In this document: in pieces, positions 22,957 through 32,528 of the stretch | Layout: every line of letters starts with the position of its first letter | How positions within the stretch are numbered: position 1 is the stretch's first letter | Origin: Rhipidocladum racemiflorum | Taxonomy: Eukaryota > Streptophyta > Magnoliopsida > Poales > Poaceae | Assembly (NCBI GenBank): GCA_036346355.1 | Contig: JAYEVF010000051.1 | Span: 1 to 64,000, forward strand | Direction of reading: 5' to 3' | DNA length: 64,000 bases | The notes under the pieces: model-generated | Told to the model about the DNA's origin: nothing | The model's database searches: none | Seen by the model: only the letters and a program-made list of their open reading frames with translations | Translations under genes and position numbers: made by a program

Positions 22957-23450
22957 AATTTTTTTTAAAATAATATTATTTTAAAAAAGATTTTCGACAT
23001 TAATACATGGATTTAAAAATTTACAAGAATAATACATTTTCGCCGAATTGCTTAGCGAAAATACTATTTTCGCCAAAGGGTTTGGCTAAAATACTATTTT
23101 CGCCAAAGGGTTTGGCTAAAATACTATTTTCGCCAATCCGTTTGGCGAAAATACGTTGATCTGTGATTTCGAACCGAGTCAAACAACAAATACGAATATT
23201 AGCCTATTTTCGCCAAACCATTTGGCAAAAATAGCCTGTTTTCATTAAACAGGCTATTTTCGCCACACGCTTCGGCGAAAATAGTATTTTCGCCAAAAGG
23301 AGTGGCGAAAAATAGTTTTTTGCCACTCCCTTTGGCGAAAATACTATTTTCGCCAAACCATTTGGCTATAGTGTATTATTCTTGCAAATTTTAAAAACCA
23401 AGTATTAATGTCGGAAATCTTTTTTAAAATAATATTATTTTAAAAAAATT
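22957..23450. mobile_element. Inverted-repeat element with hairpin array
   Basis: About 55-bp terminal inverted repeats lie at 22957-23012 and 23397-23450. Each holds the palindrome taaaataatattatttta followed by a block containing cgacattaatac. Between them are about nine units near 29 bp, each a short inverted repeat of the form tttcgccaa-nnn-ttggcgaaa. There is no coding sequence and no clear target duplication. It is MITE-like. Related heads occur at 14301 and 30856. Confidence 0.75.
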
Positions 23451-23855
23451 CCGAGACAAGTACTGGAGAAAGCTAGCATCTTATTCCAAACAGACAGCAA
23501 ATCAACACAAACCAGCTTGATTGTGAATACCACACCAAGCTGGAGAAAGTTAGCACACCAGTGCTGGACACACCGATTCAAGCATACCCAGATCAGGTAG
23601 CTTGGTGAACAGCAAACACACCATTTATTCGTTGTGCAAAACTGCATGTCGCAACATCAGATAACACAAACACACTTGCAAACACACAGCAATGGGTAAC
23701 ACATCAAGAGGCGTGAGACAACTCATAACAAAGATTAAATCAGAGGCCGACCTCCCTTCCACTGCAGAACAGCACAAGCAAATTACCTAGGAAATGAAGA
23801 AGGAAAATAAAAAATATTACTTAGATAGCAAATTAATGGCACTTGCTCAACTTGT
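23451..23855. other. Downstream flank of the NB-LRR-like gene
   Basis: No gene is recognised. This is 3' to the minus-strand gene and may include its 3' UTR or a small terminal exon. Confidence 0.35.
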
Positions 23856-26800
23856 CTATATGTATATAAGAAATCCATGAACAACAAACCTTAGAAGCGA
23901 GCCCCTTGGGATGGTCTTCTTGTAGTAAGCAGAGTGGCGTGTTTCAAAGAGCGATGGATCATGGTTGGCCTCCATGCCGTCCCACTCGAGCTTGTCCCAC
24001 AAGTCCTTCTCGCAGTCCACGATCGGCTTAGGACCTCGACATGCGATAGCCGGCAGGCGTCTCAGGCCCCAGCAGTCCCTGAGGCTGACCGTCTCCAACA
24101 CCGGCGAGGTCAATCTAGCCTCGCATATCTGCTCCAGATTGTGGAGATGTTGTAGCTTGATGTGCTTCAGTTCGTTGAATGTGACACCAGCTGCTATTTT
24201 GTTAGGATATGGGTCCGTCTCGGCCAATGGGAAAACCTGTTTGAGATTACTGCAGTACGCGATCTGGAGGGTCTCCAAGCTTGGCAAGCTGAAGGAAATG
24301 GGAAGGACGAACACCAGCCTGGGGCAATTTTGCAGGTATATATGTCGTAGGTCTTCAAAGCTACGTCTGGATCCAATGTTAATATATCATGATTATGACG
24401 GTATCATGGAGTGATTTGGCAAATAAAAAAAAAGCAATTGTAGATATTGCCGAAGCTATACTACATAGTGATTTTTTTTAAAAAAATAATTATTATTTTT
24501 TAGCGTTGTCTAAATTCTTCAACTAAAAAACACTAGCAAAACAGAAACATGACAATCTAAAACTTAGATATTGAACATTATTATCTCATAATTCCAGGGA
24601 AAATCATATACAAAGCATGGTTTCTATTAAGTATGAACCAAATAATTAACAGTTAATATAATAAACCACAAATAAAAAAGACAAGAGAAATACAATCCCT
24701 TATATCATTAAAACATATACATATCCAAAACTGAATAATCAAGTAAATCTCGTATACTAACCTATTTTAATTGAAAATAATCATTTTTTTATAATTTGAT
24801 ATAGATATAAATATATTCTAAACATGCCATGAAAAAGAAATTAATAAATAGTAAAGATATTGTATAGTTGTCAGGTATAATAGCTATAAGCTATTAGCTC
24901 TAGCCGTAGTAGTGGTCTCTTGCACGGTGATAGCTAACTTAATGTACATGTTTCATGTATTGAAAAGCTACGGAGAGCACACCTTTGACTAGTAATTACT
25001 TTGCTCCAAATGCAATGGGCCATCGGGAGATCACACGCTGAAAATGTCTTCAAGCTAGGAAAAATGTGATAATGTTCTTTGTAACAAGTAAATAGAGTGT
25101 GCAGCTTGGGGCACCTCTCAACATGACACCATTCGAGACGGTTGCAATATACTGGATTTGGAGTGATAGATGTGATTGACGAACTGTTATGCACATGCAA
25201 TGATTGAACTTTCCGCTTAAGGAATTCTATAAATCCTTCATTGCTTGGCATACTCTCTAAATTGTGGCTTCCTTCACCAATCTCGATATGCACATCCAAA
25301 GCCTCAAGCTGCTGACAATCCCACATCAAGGCAGAGCACGCAACATCCTCCACAAGGCCAATATCCTTGTATGGCAACAAGGGTCTTGTTGGGAGCACGT
25401 CCACTTGGCTGGGGCCAATCACCTTAATACTTTTGGTGATACTAACTTGACTATGTAATATAGAAGATACATGGATGCGCACCTTATCGAAGTTGTGAAC
25501 TGTCTCCATGACTGACCAATTGAATCTTCCATCTGTAAAAGTAATAGATGTCTCAATGTCAACATGCCTCTCTGTTCTCCACACAATGTACTCATTGGTC
25601 TTGCCTTTTCCCTGAGTGTCTACATGCAGCACTTCCAATCTAGGGCTACATCCATCCCAGAGTAGGCTCCGGAGTTGCTCACAGCCCAGTAGGAATAATT
25701 TCTCCAGCTGTGGTACTTCCATTGCATTGAGGTCAAGTTTTTTGATGGCTGTACCAGAGAGGTTCAACTCCTTCAAATTGGGCAATGCGCGGAGGAATAT
25801 ATTATGCAGTTGAGCACAACCCTCTAGGGAGATCTTTGTGACCCTGGCTTTGACTGGATCTTCATGAGGCTTTGGACGCAATTCCTTTTCTGGCAGTTGT
25901 ATGGGATGTCTCCAGTTCTCTACAGGGCCATAACCATCAAAGCTAAAAGTTTCGAGCAATGGAGCTCTTTCAAGTTCAACATGCTCCAAGCCGGAACAAC
26001 CATCAAGAACAAGCATCTTCAGGCTTCTTGCTGATGACACTGCAGGCAATGATAACATGCGAGCGTTGCCGGAAAGGTCAAGGAGCTCCAGATTATTTAT
26101 ATCTACGAAAGACCAACTGTCCACTGTGATCACTTCTGAAGATTCGGTTACTCGGAGCTTGTGAAGGTTCTGTAGCTTTGTCCATGCGTGAATTATAGTC
26201 CTCCATGAGATTCCCTTTGTATTTAGCTCTTTGAGATTGCTCATCAGTTCTATCATCTGGGGCAATAAGAGATAATCTGTGGAACGTAAATCAAGCACCA
26301 ACAGGTTTGAGAAACATGGCCCTTCACCTTGCTCCTTCCCTGTGTTTGTGCAATGGTCAAGCCAAAGGAATCTGAGGTTGTGGCAGCAGAGGAAAGGAGG
26401 TGATAAAAAATCAAAGCTGCACTTGTAGAGTTTTAGCACACGGAGGTTGCTGGCTAGTTGAAACAAATCATTCCGTAGTTCTAGCTGACCATCTCCCCCA
26501 AATGTAAGGAAATAGGATGATAAATTAGCAGAAATAGTTGAGATATTATGTGCTCCTTGTTTGTTCAATGTGATTGAATTCCAGCCTTCATAGGGTTTTA
26601 TTCGTCGATTCAAATCTCGTATTTCACGTGAAGAATAGCCGAACCGTCGTATCACTCCATACAATGCATTACCAATCTCCCAAGCTCTGTCCCCTTGGAC
26701 GATTCCATCACATATCCAATAGTTGCAAGCATGAGTAGCCCAACCATAGTCAACGCTAATAGAGTTTCCACGTACTTGTTCTGTCAGGACCAGTGAGTAC

Positions 26801-27486
26801 AAGAAGCAATCCACAGCTATTGCTGGGTCGATGTCATCCATGCCAGTGTAACCAATCACTTCAACAGCATCCTTGTGCAACAAACGACGCACTTGTTGAC
26901 CGACATATTGTTCATCGCTGGTGGTGAAATACATACGTATATCAACAGAACTGGACTTCAGCTTCTGTTCTCTCTGTGAGAGCTCAAATCTTCCACTATT
27001 GGTCCATAACACTATACCTTTACCAAAACCAGGAACTCCATACTCTGCCAGATCAATCTCTTCATCTCCCCCGTAATAAAAAATCAACAGAAATCTTTCC
27101 TTTACTAGATATTCAAGTATCACACTTCCGATGCTTGTTATTTCTGATCTAGAGCTGTCATCAATCCCTCTGAAATCATCTTCCTCATCCTGCTTATCAA
27201 ACATGGGCATTAAATGACGAAGGCTTAGCTCCTCCGCAATTGCCCTCTGCATCGCCCTTTTGCTCTTCCATAGAGAGCAGTCTACGTGGATAATTTTGCC
27301 AAAATGATTTCTTGTGCTAGAATCACTTGATGTGGATTTTAGGAGTTCGGCTACAGCTCTAAGAACTGCAGATGCCCCAAGACCAAACCAGCCATCAAAG
27401 TGGAATGCTTTGGTTTTGCCTTTACCATCGCTATCATGCAAAAGGTCAAGCAGTCGTTCGACGGCGTGTTCAAAATCCCTTACATA
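23856..27486 (-). CDS. NB-ARC/LRR-like disease-resistance family protein
   Basis: Two exons can be joined. Exon 1 spans 27486-24983, opening after acceptor CAG and starting YVRDFEHAVERLLDLLHDSD. Exon 2 spans 24360-23856, after acceptor TAG. The donor at 24982 (caaag/gtgtgc) leaves phase 2, and exon 2 restores the frame (SFEDLRHIYLQNC). The product is about 1,000 residues. The first 280 resemble a degenerate NB-ARC; the P-loop position reads GWFGLGASA, lacking the Walker A GK(S/T). The rest is leucine-rich repeats (LRVLKLYKCSF, LELLDLSGNA, LKELNLSGTAI). It ends near KKTIPRGSLLR, where a donor-like AAG/GTTTG might lead to another small exon. There is no ATG near 27486, so a 5' exon is missing or lies upstream. 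Family knowledge suggests immune-receptor relatives of monocots, but loss of the P-loop lysine argues against ordinary nucleotide switching. The long open frame suggests a functional or recently lost gene. Confidence 0.82.
24361..24982 (-). other. Intron of the NB-LRR-like gene
   Basis: A 622-bp AT-rich intron with donor gt at 24982-24981 and acceptor tag at 24363-24361. The phase is compatible on both sides (2 + 1). Confidence 0.7.
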
Positions 27487-27905
27487 CTGTCAGGAACGGC
27501 TGTTAGATATGACTTCCACAAAACATATATTGGCAGTATAAGTTTAATAGCTATTTTGCATACAAATGAATTAAATCAACAAATGATGATGTCTTAATTA
27601 CAAAGATCGGTGTAATCTTCCGTTTGTTTGTGTGGCGTGCAAAGGAAGAAAGGAAGAGTAAAGAAAAAAGGTCATTGTAATATCCTGTTTGTTTGTGTGG
27701 CAATGTATACACATACAAAATAGGTTGTTGTTGGACAGCGTCGACAAAATTCTTTACATCCTGTAGTAATTAATGGCTATTTGATATGAGTCCCACAATA
27801 CGTATATTGGTATTATAATTTCAACAGCTATTTGGTAAATGAATAAACGAAAGCAACAAATAAAGTAATCTTAATTATAAGGTCAGTGACAAGGCCTACA
27901 TCCTA
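27460..27905 (-). repeat. Tandem duplication over the exon 1 acceptor
   Basis: The stretches 27460-27620 and about 27747-27905 are similar, with a period near 285 bp. The right copy repeats the end of exon 1 (caaaattctttacatcctg against caaaatcccttacatactg) and the adjoining intron, giving a second splice-acceptor-like site. It probably arose by local tandem duplication. Confidence 0.7.
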
Positions 27906-27980
27906 TCCTGTATGGAAATTTTTATAGAGTGGAACTAATATATGCATATACAAAATATATAGGTCGTTTATATATCCTCA

Positions 27981-29915
27981 TGAAGGACCATGTGGATGTC
28001 CATTCTTGTTTGTGATGAGTATTTGACTTGATTTGAGCTTGGGTTGCTTAGGTTTGAGTTTGATTTGATTTGGATTTTAAATTGAAAGCATTTTGATTAG
28101 GTCCAGAGTGAATTCCATTTGCCCCTGACCAAGTTGCGTTGTAAACAGAGAGTTTTCCATTTGCGCCAGACCAAATTTTCGTGTTTACACCAGACCGAAT
28201 GTTATGAAGATCACATTTGCGCCGGACTGAGTTAGAATTGACTTCGTGTGTGCGCTGGACCAAGAGACAGTGAATTTCACATTTGTGTCGGACCAAGGGT
28301 TTTTGCAAACAAAGGAAATAACGTTTGCGCCAGACCGACTTTTTTTGCGCCGGATCGACTTCGACAGGTTACGGTAATTTGCATTTTTGGAGGTCTTCCT
28401 GTGCTCAAAAAATTATTTGATCTACATGAAAGTTGTAGAGAATTTTGGGACTCATCTTTTTCATGTTAACAAGTTTTTCATTTGAGCTACACAAAAAATC
28501 ATAAAAAACAAGGTAAGTGCATTCGTGCTGAACCAAGAAAGAACTGCGCCGGACCAAGAATTGTTCGCGCCGGACCTTGCGGTAATTTGCATTTTTGGAG
28601 GTCTTTCTTTGCTCAAAAAATTATGTTGTCTACATGAAAGTTGTAGAGAATTTCGAGGCGTATCTTTTTCATGTTGACAAGTGTTCCATTTGAGTAACAT
28701 AAAAAATTATAGAAAATCGGAAAGAGTTCTACTATGTTGGAAACATGGCAGTTCTGAAGTAGGTCCGTCGTAGATGTTCTGTGCTCTATTGAGCTTTGTT
28801 CTTTGATGATTAAGGCATATTATTTTTTAGCAATGCTATATAATGTGTTTTCCTTGTCTATGATGGATGCAGAGCTCTGTTTGGTGGCTATGGTGAGGCG
28901 AGAGATGGCCGGAACTACGCAAGGGTTGCCGGAGTTTAAGATGGCTGGAGATCACCGGAAGATGGACATGGATGGAGCCGATGCAGTCCAAGGAGGCAAG
29001 GGGACAAAGTGACTGCTAATCTTGAAGCTTTTTGCGTCTAGAAAACCAGTGGGTTGTTGGTCTTTAGAGCTAAAGTAGTGGTCAAGTTAGCTTGTGAGAG
29101 GGTTGTTGAACTGATCACTTAAAGATGCTTTGAGAAAGCATGTGTAAGAGTGGATCGGTGTAATCCATGTGTGTGAAAGTGTGGGATCAAATCTAGGCCC
29201 TTGGAAGTTAGCTTAGGATTGAAGACATCCAAGGGTGGGAATTGATCCTAGAACACTATAACTAGAGGGGTAGGGGTAGCCTCCCTCAGTGAAGATTTTG
29301 GTGCTCCTTTGAGTTTTGCCCACATGAAGTGGGGCTTTGTAAAATCTTCCAAGGAAAAGAAATAAAAAAAACATTCTCTCCATTCTGAATTTAAATTATG
29401 TATTTACATTATATATTTACATTACACAATTTAAATTCAGTCTTTACATTCTTGCAATTTAAATTCTACAAATTGGATTTGCCTCCCGTTCTTCTACTTG
29501 CTTTTGGTTTTTCCTGCCAAGGATGAGGGTTGATTGAATAGGCCTTATCTCAGATCATGTCCCAATCCTCTAGGTAAATTTGAGATCATTTTGCGAGAAA
29601 CCGATCCTTTTGCTCTTTTCTGAAGATCATGTCTTAGATCGTGTTATGGAGTTGATTCTTGTTGTTGGTTAGCTTGCTGTGACAAGTGGGAAGGATTCCA
29701 AGATCATTTGATCACAGAAATCCCACGAGCAAGTTTAGATCGGCACCATTCATCAGGTTTGCCTTTTGGTCGGGCTGTTCTTGTGCCCAGTTCTTGCTCC
29801 AGGATTTTCTGTACTTTGCAAGAGAGGTTTCATTTGAATACTATTTGTCTAGTAGGTGGAGAAAATTAAATTTTGGAATCATTCACCCCCTTCTGATCGT
29901 CATTCCGGTCTTTCA
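27981..29915 (+). mobile_element. Solo LTR, Copia Maximus/SIRE-like, 1.9 kb
   Basis: It starts TGAAGGACCATG, ends GGTCTTTCA, and has a perfect target duplication CCTCA (27976-27980 and 29916-29920). The 3' end (cattcacccccttctga) resembles LTR ends of SIRE/Maximus Copia elements. No internal region is present. The first 600 bp contain about ten degenerate copies of gcgccggacc and a 130-bp block repeated 207 bp apart (28372 and 28580). It lies 0.5 kb upstream of the NB-LRR-like exon and may separate that gene from its original 5' exon or promoter. Confidence 0.88.
28090..28710 (+). repeat. gcgccggacc motif cluster and 207-bp repeat
   Basis: Degenerate copies of (g)cgcc(g/a)gacc recur about every 40-60 bp between 28100 and 28575. 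The block from cggtaatttgcattttt through catgaaagttgtagagaat to the catgtt-acaagt region occurs twice, starting at 28372 and 28580. Both lie inside the solo LTR. Confidence 0.8.
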
Positions 29916-29950
29916 CCTCACTTACTACCTTGTGCGTTGGTCCCATCTAA

Positions 29951-30068
29951 GGCCTTATTTAGAAAGATCAAAATCTCGGCTCGCCCATGTGGATGGATTG
30001 AGATACTAAACTAAAATCCTAACCCATCCACGTGGATGGCCGACATTTTGAGCTTTCCAAACAAGCCC
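29951..30068. mobile_element. Tourist-like MITE, 118 bp
   Basis: The left end ggccttatttagaaag and the reverse complement of the right end, gggcttgtttggaaag, match well. The flanks are TAA on both sides (29948-29950 and 30069-30071), the target preference of PIF/Harbinger. The centre contains an inverted ccatccacgtggatgg-like stretch. Confidence 0.82.
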
Positions 30069-30071
30069 TAA

Positions 30072-30855
30072 AAGTATGTCTCTGCCATAAAATTACATTT
30101 CGGACATGATTGTTACTATTTGTTAACAATACGGGCTTATAGGCACAAAGCATGTTGGTGTTCCTGTTGAGAAATAAGGGTAGAAAGGAGGAAGCAATTT
30201 TTTATTCCTAATACTTAGTCTGATCTGTACGACGTCAGCTCATTGAGCTACACTTTTCATTCGTATCAGCTGACAAAGCGTCAAATTCTTCAATCATTAG
30301 TGTTTCATCTGGCATTAAGGATTTAAGGTTAAACTTGATGAAGTACTACGAGGGACTGTTTGTGTAACACCCAGCGCAGCGTAGCCTGGAATGTCACCTC
30401 TATATTTTTGTCTCTAAAGTGAAACTATATTTACCAAGGTATTAAATCATGATTTTTGTGGCTTCGCAGCAAGGTCCTAAAAAAGCTACAGCAACTATCA
30501 CGGAAGTTATCCTTCGTCGTGTTTTTAGTATTAAAAAAAATTAAAATAGCCAACTCAAATATGAATTTTGAATTTGAAAGAGGTAACCGACGGAGAACCA
30601 CCTGGTAACATCCATTTTTTGGGCAGGAGGCAATAGGAAACTCCAAACTTATTCCTCCAAGCATTTAGCATTGTGTCCTTTTAATCCATGTATGTTGGGA
30701 TTGTATTGTCATACACTTCAGATATTTTGATCCACTTTTCTTTGCATAATACCATGTCAGCATGGATGGTAGCTTCAAATAAGGCTATGGTAGCTTCACA
30801 AAGCTAGGGTAGATTCAACTAAATCCTTTCTGAGCGCACTGGAGTGAAAAGTAGG
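30072..30855. other. Gene-free DNA holding duplication C
   Basis: No gene is seen. Bases 30195-30480 are a diverged copy of 40715-40990 (annotated separately). Confidence 0.45.
30195..30480 (+). repeat. Segmental duplication C
   Basis: Nearly colinear with 40715-40990: ttattcctaatac, acttttcattcgtatcagct, tactacgagggactgt, tctatatttttgtctctaa. It holds no obvious coding sequence. With duplications A and B it shows that blocks of this locus were copied. Confidence 0.8.
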
Positions 30856-31113
30856 AATTTTTTTTAAATAATATTATTTTAATCAAAATTTACAGAAATA
30901 ATATACCAAAAAAGAAAATAGCAAAACTACCCCCCTGTGTCCATTTGAATTGGCGACAGGGTCCTGTCGCCAGTTCAAATGGCGACAGAGCATCGCCGCT
31001 CAAATGGCGACAGGGGCATCCAGCCTCGTCAGCAAAGAAGTGGAAATGTCGAAGTTGCCCTCGCCGCCATTTCAATGGCGACACCCCCTGCCGCCAATTG
31101 AAATGGACATAGG
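30856..31113. mobile_element. Hairpin-cassette element, one end only
   Basis: It begins with the same kind of AT-rich head as 22957 (aattttttttaaataatatt, then ttttaatcaaaatttacag). Inside are repeated attggcgaca / tgtcgcca and caaatggcgaca units. The internal block is bounded by a 28-bp inverted repeat (tgtccatttgaattggcgac near 30938 against gccaattgaaatggacata near 31110). No matching AT-rich right end is present, so it is truncated or asymmetric. Confidence 0.6.
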
Positions 31114-31139
31114 AGGGCAAACTCAATAAATTAAGGAAA

Positions 31140-32200
31140 AACATATTTAGCTGTGATAATTGCTTTGTTGTAATGTATAAAATTACAATTATGAAGGAAA
31201 AGTAATGTGAAAGGGTGAAAAATATTATTGAATCAGATATACTTTAAAATATATATATGCAGCACATGTATAAGCAAATTTTGGAATTCTATACACAATA
31301 TTTATCAGTATTTTCAAATCTGTACAACATTTTTGTGTAAGAGCGAAAAACCCAACCGTATTCGCTTCTGCATCATGAAACCTGAAATTGCATCTCCGGT
31401 ATATGGAAAACTGCACATGTTTTATTCGGTCAACGCTTAAACCGAAAATCGGTGTATTTGGAACACCGAAATGACAATAGTGAACAAGATTTTGTCGGGT
31501 TCACCCGGAACAAGGCCAGGCAATCTATTTTTTTTTGTTTATTTCGGATTTTTGAAACCGAGTTGATAAAAATGCAGATAAGTTTCGATGTACTAGTCAC
31601 GTTAAATTCGACTTTTTCATAATCGGTTGTTGCTTATTTGTATTTTCGAAAACCGGTGACTATGTATCCATATGACATGATGAAATTTGATATTTTAATG
31701 CTGGAGAATTCTGAGCTCCTCACGAAGGTGTTACATTTTACGTATATGTCAAGAAAACCAATGTCAAGAACCAAACATTGCAAATCCAGTGGGTTGTACA
31801 ACTTGTACATGCATGGATAATTCCAGTCTAATAGGCTGGCTTTCATGGCTCAACAGGAAAGGAAAGGAATCAATCAAAGAAGGCTACCAATTGATGACTG
31901 ATTTTACGATCATTGTGAAAAGCACGTATATGCAGGTAGTAACCTTAGGAACAAAACTCAACGTTAGTAGTGCACATGTAACGAAAGTTTAGATGATGAA
32001 AGGAGCAACAGATTATATTACAATGACATTACAGCAGTGACGATATTTCTAGGAGAAGTGACGATAACACTGGTTGTCATGGTGGAACAAGTGATCGTTC
32101 CGTCTATGTTCAGAGAGTGGGAACGATGCCATACATTTTCTACATATTACATCACCCGTCATTCTTTTGCGATTTGTTCTCGGACACCGCTCAATCTATC
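31140..32200. other. Gene-free AT-rich DNA
   Basis: No gene is recognised. Part of it may be the 3' side of the MULE, whose terminal inverted repeats I could not locate. Confidence 0.4.
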
Positions 32201-32528
32201 TTATGAAAGAGCTCCATGGCCGTTGGCAGTGCTCCCAGTTGCTGCCGAATGGGTAGCCTATTCCATACGTCTCTGGGGTATAAGAATTAACTTGGTTGCG
32301 TGCATTCTATGGAGTTCTGCCCTCCCATATGGGCATGCCATCCCGATTTCCGGCCCCCTATGTTAATACCGCTCGGGTTCCCCGATGGTCTCTCAGAACC
32401 GGCAAGGATTTCTTCCATTGTGCGCATCTCGGCCTACCGCTTCCCCTTGTCCCTACTTAGAGTGGAGGAACCCTCTTCCACTTCTCGGTTCCTTGCGTAG
32501 ACGTCTTCTTTGTTTCGCTCGCACTCCA

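Noticed and set aside
23030..23370. Regular repeats of ~29 bp resembling a CRISPR array
   Set aside because: The units are adjoining hairpins without unique spacers, lie inside a plant inverted-repeat element, and the window is clearly eukaryotic.
25245..27597. Plus-strand frames of 60-75 codons opposite the NB-LRR-like gene
   Set aside because: They are antisense shadows of a long coding exon.
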